Shown: in pieces, positions 44,502-53,400 of the stretch
Numbering within the stretch: the stretch's first letter is position 1
How the letters are laid out: every line of letters begins with the position of its first letter
DNA from: UBA11612 sp963662375
GTDB taxonomy: Bacteria; Pseudomonadota; Alphaproteobacteria; Rhodospirillales; Rhodospirillaceae
NCBI GenBank assembly: GCA_963662375.2
Contig: CAXXRP010000012.1
Span: forward strand, 1 to 64,000
Direction: 5' to 3'
Length of the DNA: 64,000 bases
Made by a program: the position numbers and the translations under genes
The notes under the pieces: model-generated
Seen by the model: only the letters and a program-made list of their open reading frames with translations
What the model was told of the DNA's origin: nothing
Databases searched by the model: none

Positions 44502-44540
44502 AGTTTTTTCGCCTCCCCACCCACTTTCTGTGCGCAATGA

Positions 44541-44575
44541 AAAACCCACCAAGCTGATGCTTGGTGGGTTTCTCG
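44541..44575 (+). terminator. strong rho-independent terminator after the aminotransferase gene
   Basis: AACCCACCAAGC (44543-44554) pairs perfectly over 12 bases with GCTTGGTGGGTT (44559-44570), with a TGAT loop and a TTTCTC tail; AAAA precedes it, so it could function on both strands. It lies 40 bases after the aminotransferase stop and 130 bases from the stop of the small lysine-rich gene on the other strand. Confidence 0.92.
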
Positions 44576-44708
44576 TCACAATCGGATAGCTTACCGGCAC
44601 AAAACGCTCGGGGCGGTGCCCTTAAAAATTCAGAGCCTTCCCTTCATGCCGATAGCGTAACCGTTCTTGTGTGCTATCCCTACGCTTAAAACTGTTTATC
44701 GCAGAGCC

Positions 44709-44819
44709 CTACTTTTTCTTACGCTTGGCCTTTGCTTTTCTCTTTGGCGCCTTCTTAGCGGCTTTCTTCTTAGCCTTCCGCTTCGGAGCCTTCTTCTTAG
44801 CCTTTTTCTTCGCAGCCAT
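44709..44819 (-). CDS. 36-residue lysine/alanine-rich histone H1-like protein
   Basis: Reading the minus strand from ATG 44819 gives a 36-residue product made only of Met, Lys (20), Ala (10), Arg (3) and Pro (2), in two KKAPKRKAK-type blocks. It has a strong ribosome binding site (AGGGGA, eight bases upstream). This is the composition of histone H1 C-terminal tails and of bacterial H1-like proteins such as Hc1 and AlgP, which bind DNA non-specifically and compact it. The sequence is too short for a globular domain. It is monocistronic, with an AT-rich upstream region suited to a promoter. The regular AAG/GCT codon pattern argues for selection on protein rather than chance. Confidence 0.78.
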   Translation of the reverse strand: MAAKKKAKKKAPKRKAKKKAAKKAPKRKAKAKRKKK

Positions 44820-45609
44820 AATTATATCCCCTGTTTACAGTGAAGGAAGAAACGTCTGGGCACCTAAAACACCAATACATGCCGACCGTCAGATCGACGT
44901 AAATTGCCCAACCATTAGTCAGATAAACTCACCTGAAAAAATTAACAAGAGATTTTGCGCATTTGCCAATTTTTTTCTTGATTTAATTTGCAATATGATT
45001 TTCGAAAATTTAACGATTTGTACTTTCAGCGTCAGTGTCTACCCAAGGTTGGTCGGACCTGGCGGTATGGCTTGGTCCATATTGCTCCGCACACCTCTAC
45101 TTTGGCGACGTAGCTTACGAGGCGGGTCATTGACGTTGTAGCGTGCGTCATCAATTTCTTTTTTTGTTTTCGCTGACCATGCATTGGCACGATAGCAAAT
45201 AAGGTTTTCTCAAAAAAACTAAGAATTCTGCAGGTTTGCGCGCCGGTGCACCTGCGTGCGCGGCGGCAGCCAGCGGCATAGTCAAACACTCAACTGCAAT
45301 GAACATTTCTGTGCCGTACGCTTAGACGGTGGGTCTGTCGGGCTGCTATTTGGGGGTGAGGTGTGCCTTTACGACATGGTCCTTTCGATTCAGCGGTGCG
45401 TGGTGGCCTCGATCTCTGGGCCCGGCGCAGGGATATCAGTCACGCCGGTCGCCTCCACCTCTGGCTCCGGGGTGGATTGTTTTTTGCCGCAGGGCCGGAG
45501 AATTTGGTTTTTATCGCCGCGGAGTCGCTATGTAGCGCGAATCGGAGTCACGGTATTGGAGTCGGCATTTGAGAGTGGGGCGGCGTGGTCGTCTGTTCAT
45601 CAGCTATCG
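44820..45609. other. intergenic region, no supported gene
   Basis: This 790-base gap separates the histone-like gene from a permease gene. Bases 44940-45030 are very AT-rich and probably carry the promoter of the histone-like gene. Short frames in 45030-45610 lack ribosome binding sites and recognisable motifs. I see no structured RNA. Confidence 0.55.
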
Positions 45610-46674
45610 TCATCTGACTTCACCGTTTTCAGACATGAAAACCGCGACGGACCGTGTCACTGGAAACTGAGCAAGGATGATCGCGCCGATAACGGTGATA
45701 GGCACACTCAAGATCATGCCCGTGACACCCCAAAGCGCGCCCCATATGGATAACGCCACCAAAATGATAAGCGGGCTCAGGTTTAGCGACTTGCCCATCC
45801 AGCGCGGTTCCAGGACGTGTCCGACAAAAACTTGCACGCCGGTCAGTACAGCCAGGACAAGAACAAAAAGGCCCAGGGACCCGAATTGAAGCAGGGTCAA
45901 TACGGTGGGAAAGAACACGGCAATGAGAGACCCGATATACGGGATGAAGTTCAATATGAAGATGAGGAGGGCCCAAAACCCGGCAAAGTCCACCCCAAAA
46001 AAGAGGAGGGCCACATAGCTGAGCCCGCCCACCAACAGGCTAGCAAGTGTTTTCACAGCGACATAAGTTTCGACTTTGCGGCCGATCTCAGCTAACGTCG
46101 ATCTAACCTTTTCAAGCTGCTCGGCGGCAGGGAACATAGCCGCGAGCTTGCGGTCGAAGGTGCGGTACTCCAATAGTAAGAACGCCACGTACAGCAATAT
46201 CAGGAATGCATTGCCGGCAATGGACTGGAGCGCACCAGCGAACCGCCCAGCCAGTGCCCGCAAGTCGAAGCTCTCCAGCATTGTTGTAAGTGTGAGAGGG
46301 CCGCCCCAGGGCAGGGAAAACGCAATGGCCCTGTTAATGTCCGAAAGCAGGTTCTGCAGCCGCTCTTGGTACTGAGGCGCGGCATCGACAACAGCTCGGA
46401 CATTTCCAGTGATGAGCTGGATGACGAGCGCGATTGCCAAGAGGAATAGGATGATGGCGATGGAGAGGCTCAGCCACCCGGGCGGCCGCCAATTGCCCAG
46501 TGTCAACCGGTCCACGACGTGGGAGAGCGCGACGATCAAGTAAGAGATGAAAATCGCCAGAACCAACGGGATAAAGACGTTTTCACCGACCACCAGAAGA
46601 TAGATCGTGAGGGCGAAGAGCCCGAGAGCCGTGGCAACGGTAATAAGATTTGTGGCGGGTACTGGAGACGGCAC
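45610..46674 (-). CDS. AI-2E family (PerM-type) membrane transporter
   Basis: This 354-residue integral membrane protein has about eight transmembrane helices: two near the start ('LGLFALTIYLLVV', 'FIPLVLAIFISYLIVAL'), one at 'LSIAIILFLLAIALVIQLI', a long amphipathic stretch, and then the conserved 'VKTLASLLVGGLSYVALLFFGVDFAGFWALLIFILNFIPYIGSLIAV' and 'VGHVLEPRWMGKSLNLSPL' of the PerM/AI-2E exporter family. Members are proton-driven transporters or Na+/H+-linked exporters of unclear substrate. The GTG start at 46674 has AAGGA nine bases upstream. A small gene ends 12 bases before it on the same strand. Confidence 0.88.
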   Translation of the reverse strand: MPSPVPATNLITVATALGLFALTIYLLVVGENVFIPLVLAIFISYLIVALSHVVDRLTLGNWRPPGWLSLSIAIILFLLAIALVIQLITGNVRAVVDAAPQYQERLQNLLSDINRAIAFSLPWGGPLTLTTMLESFDLRALAGRFAGALQSIAGNAFLILLYVAFLLLEYRTFDRKLAAMFPAAEQLEKVRSTLAEIGRKVETYVAVKTLASLLVGGLSYVALLFFGVDFAGFWALLIFILNFIPYIGSLIAVFFPTVLTLLQFGSLGLFVLVLAVLTGVQVFVGHVLEPRWMGKSLNLSPLIILVALSIWGALWGVTGMILSVPITVIGAIILAQFPVTRSVAVFMSENGEVR

Positions 46675-46686
46675 GAATTTCTGTCC

Positions 46687-46869
46687 TTAAAGGAAGAACC
46701 TGGAGCTCGCCTGAAATTGTGTTTCTCCGGCGCGCACAGGCAAGCCAAGGTAGCTACGCTCCGGTCGGTAACTATTAACGTATAGGGCTTCCAGCGTCAG
46801 GCGCTGTTTCGACGCCGGGCGCAATACGTAGTCAAAGGTCATCATTTCCGCTTCCCCTGCTTCGCTCAT
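46687..46869 (-). CDS. small hypothetical protein
   Basis: This 60-residue frame starts at an ATG with AAGGG nine bases upstream and ends 12 bases before the permease start, so it is likely transcribed with it. The sequence 'MTFDYVLRPASKQRLTLEALYVNSYRPERSYLGLPVRAG' has no membrane segment, signal peptide or recognised motif. The spacing and ribosome binding site favour a real gene, but chance cannot be excluded. Confidence 0.5.
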   Translation of the reverse strand: MSEAGEAEMMTFDYVLRPASKQRLTLEALYVNSYRPERSYLGLPVRAGETQFQASSRFFL

Positions 46870-47002
46870 TATAATTGCCCTTTCGTAGTGCGAATACCAG
46901 TCTTGAGCCCGGTTTCGACAGTTATCCTGTTGCGGGACTTACCGTCTTGGTATGAGTCGGTGTTCTGAGACATGAGCTTTGGCTTAACTACCGGGAGCGA
47001 TT

Positions 47003-49099
47003 ATGGCGGGTCGGCGGTGGATATTAAGTGCGGGCATCTTGGCTTTGGGCGCGGTCTCTGTGGGGGCGAGCGCGCAGGAAAATGCGCAGATCGTCGAGGA
47101 AATAGAAGTGACGGCACGCTATTTGCCGCCGTCGCCCAGCGAGCCGGTGTATGCCAGCACCATCATTGGTCGCTCAGAGCTCGACGCTTCCGGTGAATCG
47201 CGGCTTGACGGTGTCCTTCAAGCGGTTCCAGGTTTCGGTCTGTTTCGCCGGCAGCCGAGCCGTGCCGCCCATCCCACCACGCAGGGCGTCACCCTCCGTG
47301 GCTTGGGCCCCAGCGGCGCCGGTCGCACATTGCTCCTTTTAGACGGTATTCCACAGAATGACCCCTTTGGCGGCTGGATCGACTGGAGCCGTTTGCAAGC
47401 CGTGGCCATAGACAGCGCCGTTATCACCCGCGGCGGCGGGGCGGGGCCATGGGGCAATACTGCGCTCGCTGGCGTCATTCGCATCCGCACCCGGGCTGAG
47501 AACGACAGCAGAGTCTGGGGCGAAGTTCGCGGCGATAATCTCCGCAGCGTAGAAGGAACGGTGTCGGGCCAATACACTGTGGGGTCGGCGCAAATTTTCG
47601 GAACAGCGAATGGCCACAACAGTGATGGCCCGTTTCTCACTCGCGAGGATCAACGCGGGCCCATTGACCGGCGCGCCAATAATCGCGGCGGATGGTTCCA
47701 AGGCGGCGCGCGTTTCGATCTTGGTGACGGGACACTGCTTACCACCAGCGGCGGGTATTCCGACGACCGGTATATTAACGGCATCGATCTTCAGGCGTCG
47801 CAAACGCAGATTGCCAGCGGCAATTTAAGCCTTGTCCACCATATCAGTGACAATCAAATTTCCTGGGAAGGCCACGTCTATGTGCGCGACCAGAAGTTCA
47901 GCAGCTTTTTTGCGGGCATTGATGCGGCGCGCACAACCGCCACACCGGGCTTGGATCAGTTTAGGGTGCCGTCGACAGCGGTCGGGGCCAACGCCATCGT
48001 TCGTATGCCGTTCTCCAATGACATGATTGTCGAAGTGGGGGCGGATCTTCGCTACGTCGAGGGCGCCACCAACGAGCGATACTTCCGCGTCAACAACAAG
48101 TGGTCGCGTCTGCGCAATGCGGGCGGTGATCAGTTGGTTACTGGCACCTTCGTTGAGTTGAACTGGCAAGCGATGCCAGCACTGACGGTAACGGCGGGTG
48201 GGCGGATCGACTATTGGCGTCAATGGAACGGTTCCAGGCTTGAGACTGGAATCTCTGACGGATCCATCATACGCAACGACGCATTTCCCGAGCGTGATGG
48301 CGCCGTGGGCAATTTTCGCGTTGGCGCCCGCAACGAGTTGACTGACGAGCTTGTTTTGAAGGCGGTCGGGTATAGCGGATTCAGGGTTCCAACCATCAAC
48401 GAGTTGTATCGTCCGTACCGTGTGGGCAGCGATATCACCGAAGCCAATCCTAACCTGAAACCCGAACGTCTCTGGGGCGTGGAAGGCGGCGCCGAATGGC
48501 TGCCGGTGCCGGAACTCAAGCTGGGCGCGACGTTTTTCCACGTCTGGATCAGCGATGCTGTCAGCAACACCACCATAACCACTACACCCGGGTTCAACGC
48601 GGAACTGGGAGCTTTTGTTCCCTCCGGCGGCTCTTTACGTCAACGCCGCAATCTGGACCGTATCGAAGTAGATGGCATTGAAGCTGAAGCCGTCTGGTCG
48701 CTGTCCGGTGGGTTCGATTTGGCTCTCCGATATCTGTACACCGACCCGAAAGTGAAGCGGAACACCGACGATCCGGCGCTGGTCGGCAATCGTTTGGCGC
48801 AGGTAGCCCGCCATCAGGGTACGATTACCGCTGTCTGGCGGCCTGATGATCGATGGACCCTTAAGGTGGAAGGACGCGCGGTCAGCGGTCAATTCGACGA
48901 TGACCAAAATGTCCGACGCCTGAGCGGCTTTGCAGTGCTCGACATTTACGTAGATATGGCGGTCACGGACAACGCGACCCTGTTCATCAGCGCCGAAAAC
49001 GTACTGGACCGCACGATCGAAGCTGGAATAAGTGGCACTGGGCTGGTGACGGTGGGCTTGCCCCGAGTTGTTGCCAGCGGACTACGAATGCGCTTTTAA
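47003..49099 (+). CDS. TonB-dependent outer membrane receptor
   Basis: This 698-residue receptor has a signal peptide ('ILSAGILALGAVSVGASAQ'), a TonB-box-like 'EEIEVTARY', a plug domain ('RLDGVLQAVPGFGLFRRQPSRAAHPTTQGVTLRGLG', 'LLLLDGIPQNDPFGGWIDW', 'RGGGAGPWGNTALAGVIRI') and a beta-barrel ending in an aromatic-terminated strand 'VVASGLRMRF'. 'AENVLDRTIEAGISG' is the conserved penultimate region. It imports a ligand, energised by TonB-ExbBD, which is not in the window. The ligand is unknown; metal chelates or cobamides are typical. I saw no cobalamin riboswitch or clear Zur palindrome upstream (46870-47002). Confidence 0.93.
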   Translation: MAGRRWILSAGILALGAVSVGASAQENAQIVEEIEVTARYLPPSPSEPVYASTIIGRSELDASGESRLDGVLQAVPGFGLFRRQPSRAAHPTTQGVTLRGLGPSGAGRTLLLLDGIPQNDPFGGWIDWSRLQAVAIDSAVITRGGGAGPWGNTALAGVIRIRTRAENDSRVWGEVRGDNLRSVEGTVSGQYTVGSAQIFGTANGHNSDGPFLTREDQRGPIDRRANNRGGWFQGGARFDLGDGTLLTTSGGYSDDRYINGIDLQASQTQIASGNLSLVHHISDNQISWEGHVYVRDQKFSSFFAGIDAARTTATPGLDQFRVPSTAVGANAIVRMPFSNDMIVEVGADLRYVEGATNERYFRVNNKWSRLRNAGGDQLVTGTFVELNWQAMPALTVTAGGRIDYWRQWNGSRLETGISDGSIIRNDAFPERDGAVGNFRVGARNELTDELVLKAVGYSGFRVPTINELYRPYRVGSDITEANPNLKPERLWGVEGGAEWLPVPELKLGATFFHVWISDAVSNTTITTTPGFNAELGAFVPSGGSLRQRRNLDRIEVDGIEAEAVWSLSGGFDLALRYLYTDPKVKRNTDDPALVGNRLAQVARHQGTITAVWRPDDRWTLKVEGRAVSGQFDDDQNVRRLSGFAVLDIYVDMAVTDNATLFISAENVLDRTIEAGISGTGLVTVGLPRVVASGLRMRF

Positions 49100-49193
49100 G
49101 CTTACAGTAAAACACCCGGCGCCATCGGGCGCTGCGCGTTGGCCGATTTTGGTGTAAGGCTGTTTCGCAATCGTGTGTTGGACGTGGTGATGA

Positions 49194-50837
49194 ATGTACA
49201 AAATCTATAATCCTATACACAGAATCCAGAACGAGTCGCTCGGACAGGCTAAGCCGCGGCAGCGGGATATCCGCAACCTAACGGCGTTGTATCAAAGCGG
49301 ACACCTGGCGGAGGCTGAAGAGAAAGCGAAAAGTCTTATTGAGCGTTTTCCGCAAGCGCTATCTGTACACAGGATTCTCAGCGCTGCACTTGCAAGTCAG
49401 GGGAAATTCAGTGAAGCCGCAGCCAGTTTGCAGCGTGTCATCGAAATTGACCCAGGCCAGGCGGAAATGCACAACAACCTCGGCGTTGTCCTAGTGCACC
49501 AGGGCCGGCTGACGGAGGCCGTCGCTAGTTATAACGCAGCTTTGAGCATACGTCCCGAGTATCCTGACGCTTATGTCAATCTGGGCGTCGCAATGATTCG
49601 TGGCGGCGATCCCCAGGGTGCGGTGTCCCATTTTGAACGGGCATTGCAAGTGGATGCTCTGTCTGCTGCGGCATACGGAAATATGGGGGACGCTTGGCAG
49701 AAGATGGGTAGGCCCGACAAGGCCGTCGAGTTGTGCAACCGCTCATTGAAAATCAGTCCAAACAACGGCGCAGTCCACAGCTTTCTCGGCAACGCTTTGC
49801 GCGACCAAGGTGACTTGGAAGGTGCTGCCGCGAGTTATCGCCGCGCGCTGGATTTTATCACCGGGATCGCTGAACTTCATTGTAACTTCGGCGGCATATT
49901 GCTGGATTTGGGCGCACGCGACGAGGCGATTGCAAGCTACAAGCGGGCCCTCGAAATCAACCCCGATGTGCCCGAAGCCCACTTCAATCTTGGCAACGCT
50001 TTTTGGGCGCACGGCCGGCACGACGAAGCACTACAACATTACGACTCCGCCGGCACACGCGAGGCGGCGGCAACGGCGCTGGAGCGTTTATATACTCTGG
50101 GGAGACTGGATGAGTTTAACGCGCGATTGCGTGTGCTCTGCGAAGCCGATCCGGATAATATCTACGCGACTACCGTAAGCGCGTTTGCGGCGCACCAACT
50201 GTCGTCCAACAACATCTTTCCCTTTTGCAAAGATCCTCTCAGATTTGTCCATGTTGAAGATATTTCATCCCGTCTTGGTTCCTTGGCGAATTTTACCGAC
50301 ACCTTGCTGAAAGAATCTGGTGCCGCACTTTCCGTTTGGCAGCCACCAGGGAAGACGACAAATAACGGCTTTCAGACAAGCGGTGATTTGTTCGCATTCG
50401 GTACACCGTCGTTGGAACGGCTCAAGTATGTCATTTTGGAACAGGTCGAAAACTATCGGGCGAAATTTGCCGGTGCGGCTGACGGTTTGGTTTCACGTTG
50501 GCCGAGAAAATCGAAACTGACCGGCTGGCACGTCCGGCTTCTCTCTTCCGGATACCAGGACGCTCATGTTCATCCTACGGGCTGGCTGAGTGGTGTTTTT
50601 TACGTTCGGGTGCCTAACGGGCTGGGGGCTGGAGAAGGAGACATAGAGTTCAGCCTGCACGGATACGATCTGCCGGTCCGAAGCAAAGACATCCCGACGC
50701 GGCGGCATAGTCCGAAGGCTGGAGAGCTGGTTCTGTTTCCTTCATCGCTGTTTCACCGAACCACACCATTTGTAGCCGACGACGAGCGCCACTGCATTGC
50801 CTTCGACTTGGAACCGCTTTTTATAGAAGGGCATTAG
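49194..50837 (+). CDS. TPR-repeat protein with a C-terminal 2OG-Fe(II) oxygenase domain
   Basis: Residues about 15-330 contain eight or more tetratricopeptide repeats ('AEMHNNLGVVLVHQGRLTEAVASYNAAL', 'PDAYVNLGVAM', 'PEAHFNLGNAFWAHGRHDEAL'). Residues about 440-547 match the putative 2OG-Fe(II) oxygenase family: 'QDAHVHPTGWLSGVFYVRVP' carries the first iron His, 'GELVLFPSSLFHRTTPF' the distal His, and 'ERHCIAFDLEP' the Arg that would bind 2-oxoglutarate. Such fusions occur in cyanobacteria and proteobacteria; the substrate is unknown, and TPRs suggest a protein target. The start is at 49194, 94 bases after the TonB receptor. It may share a transcript with it. Confidence 0.85.
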   Translation: MYKIYNPIHRIQNESLGQAKPRQRDIRNLTALYQSGHLAEAEEKAKSLIERFPQALSVHRILSAALASQGKFSEAAASLQRVIEIDPGQAEMHNNLGVVLVHQGRLTEAVASYNAALSIRPEYPDAYVNLGVAMIRGGDPQGAVSHFERALQVDALSAAAYGNMGDAWQKMGRPDKAVELCNRSLKISPNNGAVHSFLGNALRDQGDLEGAAASYRRALDFITGIAELHCNFGGILLDLGARDEAIASYKRALEINPDVPEAHFNLGNAFWAHGRHDEALQHYDSAGTREAAATALERLYTLGRLDEFNARLRVLCEADPDNIYATTVSAFAAHQLSSNNIFPFCKDPLRFVHVEDISSRLGSLANFTDTLLKESGAALSVWQPPGKTTNNGFQTSGDLFAFGTPSLERLKYVILEQVENYRAKFAGAADGLVSRWPRKSKLTGWHVRLLSSGYQDAHVHPTGWLSGVFYVRVPNGLGAGEGDIEFSLHGYDLPVRSKDIPTRRHSPKAGELVLFPSSLFHRTTPFVADDERHCIAFDLEPLFIEGH

Positions 50838-51020
50838 CCTGCGGTCGAGTTTTGGGTGCCGAGTTGTCGGTATTCGAGTTCGCCCTTTGGTGTGCGGGGC
50901 TTTGGCGTCCACTCTGCCTTGAACAGGTGCTCTTCCAGAACCAGGGGCGCGACGCAAACCTCGCGGACAGTCTGGTCCGGCAACTCCAGGAATCTGCTGG
51001 TTTCTACGCGCGATGCCGTA
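50834..51020 (-). CDS. unrecognised open frame downstream of sapC, no clear start
   Basis: On the minus strand a frame runs from within the sapC 3' end to TAA at 50834-50836. It reads protein-like: 'VETSRFLELPDQTVREVC', 'VAPLVLEEHLFKAEWTPK' and 'RTPKGELEYRQLGTQNSTAG'. It is shifted by one base from sapC, whose stop (TGA at 51021-51023) lies in a run of six C residues. It could be the 3' end of a gene whose upstream part is sapC, if the C-run causes a frameshift, or a separate gene overlapping sapC. It has no Met start with a ribosome binding site. No family was recognised. Confidence 0.3.
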
Positions 51021-51803
51021 TCAGGGGGGTGGTGTCGCCTGTCCGTCCGCGCCGACAGTCAATCCGGCCCTGGTCAACAGGATATCCCAGTTGTTTTGGG
51101 ACTGCAGGTGAAAGTGGATGGCGGACAAGAAACCCTTCTTGCGCCAATCGAGGAATGTTGCGTCCGGTAGGTCTTTAAATTTTTCTTCGCTCACCAAACG
51201 GAAGGACCCCAGGTTGGTTTTCTCGCCGGGCGTCATTTCCACTTCAATGGCGCGTTCATCGATAATGCCGGCCTCGTTAAGCTCTTTAACGAACTCCGCC
51301 GTGAACAGATAAGCTTGGTGAAATTGTTCCGCTATGGTCAAGGCCTGCTTGACCGTCTCTGTTTCCTCACCGTTCTCGAACAGCGCACGGGCACCGTCTT
51401 TGCCCGATTGAGCCTTGCTGTCGATGCCCATTTGCAGTCGCTCGTCCGTTTCTTTTCCAATTAAGATAAAGGGATAGCGACGCACGTAGGCCGGTATGTA
51501 GCTGGTGGCTGCCCAGACGCCTTCATCGTCGACAAACAGATTCTTGCTTGAGTTCAGTCCCACAGCGACCACGGGCACGATATCATTACCCACCATAATG
51601 ATCGGGTAGTTGCGCGCCGCAAACGAGAACTCCGGCGCGGTGATCGGGATGGTGTTTGTGTTTGCCGCGAAGGCGAAGTCCCGCTCAGGCCGGACCTTGA
51701 AATCCTTGTGGCCCGTCCGGACCAACGGCTCCGGGGCGGTGTAAAACATGGGTGCAATTTGGTCGTTTTGGCTGGTGGTTTGGGGTTGCGTATCTTCGGT
51801 CAC
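51021..51803 (-). CDS. SapC family protein
   Basis: This 260-residue protein matches the SapC family, with 'FAARNYPIIMVGNDIVPVVAVGLNSSKNLFVDDEGVWAATSYIPAYVRRYPFIL' and 'TAEFVKELNEAGIIDERAIEVE'. SapC proteins of this kind occur beside TonB receptors and halogenases in sphingomonads and other alphaproteobacteria; the E. coli name refers to a peptide transporter, but these are soluble proteins of unclear role. The GTG start at 51803 has AAGGA about ten bases upstream; the frame continues to 51917 without conservation. It ends in a run of C residues. A TonB receptor lies 2 kb away. Confidence 0.82.
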   Translation of the reverse strand: MTEDTQPQTTSQNDQIAPMFYTAPEPLVRTGHKDFKVRPERDFAFAANTNTIPITAPEFSFAARNYPIIMVGNDIVPVVAVGLNSSKNLFVDDEGVWAATSYIPAYVRRYPFILIGKETDERLQMGIDSKAQSGKDGARALFENGEETETVKQALTIAEQFHQAYLFTAEFVKELNEAGIIDERAIEVEMTPGEKTNLGSFRLVSEEKFKDLPDATFLDWRKKGFLSAIHFHLQSQNNWDILLTRAGLTVGADGQATPPP

Positions 51804-51960
51804 GGCGAGCTCATCCTTGGCAAATGCAAATTTTACCCATCCGGGCGTTGGAGCCCGGAATGCGCCGGGAGCATAGGGCCCAGCCCGCCAAAGGCAAAGC
51901 GTGTTTTGGTAGGCCAAAATCGACGGGCCTTCTGCCCGAAGCCATTGAAATTATTTATAG

Positions 51961-52584
51961 TTACCCCTTCGACCGCGTGGAACTGTAGTAGTGCCACAAC
52001 AGGAGAGCGGCGCTGGAGCGATAAGGCCGCCAGGGTTCGCTCGCCGCTTCCAACTCCTTTGGGGTCGGCCTTGCGCTCAGTCCATGTAGGATTTGCACCC
52101 CTATCTGAAGGCCGAGGTCGCCAACCGGCCATATATCGGGCCGTCCCATCCCAAACATGAGATAGATGTCCGCGGTCCACATGCCAATACCTTTAAACGA
52201 AATCAAAGTTTCGCGCACCTCGTCGTCGTTTGCACGTGCAAGGGCCGAGAGGTTCAATTGGCGCGACGTCGTGGCCTCGGCTAATCCAAGCGAATACCGC
52301 GCTTTCTGGCCGCTGAATCCAGCGCCGCGCAGACCTGTCTCGCCTAAGGCCAGCAAGCGCGGCGCGGTCACGGCGCCGCCGGCGGTCCGCTTTAATCTCG
52401 CCCAAATGGCGGCTCCGGCGGCCACGGATACTTGTTGATCAACAATAATCCGGATGAGGGTTGCAAAGCCGGGTCTCATAGCCCGTGTGCCTGGAAGGCC
52501 TGCCGTCTTTATCGCGCGCGAGAGATGTCCGTCTCGCCGGCGCAGGATGCCCAGATGGTGTTTGAGTTCAATGTCCGACTTCAT
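51961..52584 (-). CDS. DNA-3-methyladenine glycosylase II (AlkA-like)
   Basis: This 207-residue HhH-GPD glycosylase excises alkylated bases. The helix-hairpin-helix 'LISFKGIGMWTADIYLMFGMGRPDIWPVGDLGLQIG' includes the conserved catalytic Asp in 'WPVGDLG'. An N-terminal 'GFATLIRIIVDQQVSVAAGAAIWARL' is the family lead-in. The ATG at 52584 overlaps the yaaA stop by four bases (ATGA), so the two are coupled; an earlier start at 52626 is unlikely. The pair links alkylation repair with peroxide protection. It is cytosolic and lacks the N-terminal AlkA fold. Confidence 0.88.
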   Translation of the reverse strand: MKSDIELKHHLGILRRRDGHLSRAIKTAGLPGTRAMRPGFATLIRIIVDQQVSVAAGAAIWARLKRTAGGAVTAPRLLALGETGLRGAGFSGQKARYSLGLAEATTSRQLNLSALARANDDEVRETLISFKGIGMWTADIYLMFGMGRPDIWPVGDLGLQIGVQILHGLSARPTPKELEAASEPWRPYRSSAALLLWHYYSSTRSKG

Positions 52585-53372
52585 GCGCGGATCTGGGGTG
52601 GCTTCGCCTTGCGACTGAACACACACACCGCGTCGTCCGACGATTTGGGATCGAAGCGGTACCCATCGGTTTTGAAGGCCTTCAGATCCTCCGCCTTGGT
52701 CCAGCGGTTGTCGATGATGGCTCGTGTCATCAATCCTCGCGCTTTCTTAACCAGGAAACTCATGGCTTTCGCCTTGCCGTCCCTAATTTCCTTGAACGTG
52801 CATTGGATGACCGGCGCCTCCAGCTTTGTCGCATCCACCGCGCCCCAATATTCGTTGGAAGCCAGATTGACGATCACCGGACTTTTCAACTTCGCCGTCA
52901 CGGAGTTGATGTGGGCCGTCAGCTTGTCACGCCAGAAGGCGTGCAGATCTCCACCGTGGCCGGTCTTCACGGCCGAGCCCATTTCCAAGCGGTAAGGTTG
53001 GATAGCGTCCAAGGGCCGCAGCAATCCGTACAGACCCGACAGCATGCCGATGTGCTTTTGCGCGAAGGTCACGTCGGTCTTGGTTAGGGTCTTCGTGTCC
53101 AGGCCCATGTACACGTCGCCCGCGAACGTGAATAGAGCGGGCTTGGTATCGTTCCTGTTGGACGGGTCGAAAGCCTGAAACCGCTCGAAATTCAGCTCTG
53201 CTAAATTCGCGCTGATGCCCATCAGCCTCTGCAAATCGCGGCGGCTGTATTTTTTAGCACGTGCGGCCAGAACAGTCGCATCGTCCAGCAAAGCAGGCTG
53301 CGTTGCCTTCGCGAAGCTCGGCGGCGGCGAGAAGTCCAGCTTTTTGGCGGGGGAGAGCAGCGCGAACAGCAT
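52581..53372 (-). CDS. yaaA: peroxide stress protein YaaA (DUF328)
   Basis: The 263-residue product matches YaaA, which limits iron-driven damage to DNA and proteins under peroxide stress. Signatures are 'MLFALLSPAKKLDF', 'RLMGISANLAELNFERFQAF', 'GDVYMGLD', 'LSGLYGLLRPLDAIQPYRLEMG' and 'VIVNLASNEYWGAVD'. It is the first gene of a two-gene unit with alkA. Length and motifs are normal. The 28 bases upstream of the ATG lead to a lipocalin-like remnant. Confidence 0.93.
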   Translation of the reverse strand: MLFALLSPAKKLDFSPPPSFAKATQPALLDDATVLAARAKKYSRRDLQRLMGISANLAELNFERFQAFDPSNRNDTKPALFTFAGDVYMGLDTKTLTKTDVTFAQKHIGMLSGLYGLLRPLDAIQPYRLEMGSAVKTGHGGDLHAFWRDKLTAHINSVTAKLKSPVIVNLASNEYWGAVDATKLEAPVIQCTFKEIRDGKAKAMSFLVKKARGLMTRAIIDNRWTKAEDLKAFKTDGYRFDPKSSDDAVCVFSRKAKPPQIRA

Positions 53373-53400
53373 AACAGTCCTCGATTTACTTCACTTTCTT

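Noticed and set aside
45032..45753. Several 68-165 codon frames in 45032-45753
   Set aside because: They overlap one another on both strands, have no recognisable domains or start signals, and are most easily explained as chance frames in intergenic DNA.
46880..47002. Cobalamin riboswitch upstream of the TonB receptor
   Set aside because: The B12-box GCCACTG and the conserved peripheral stem are not present, so none is called.
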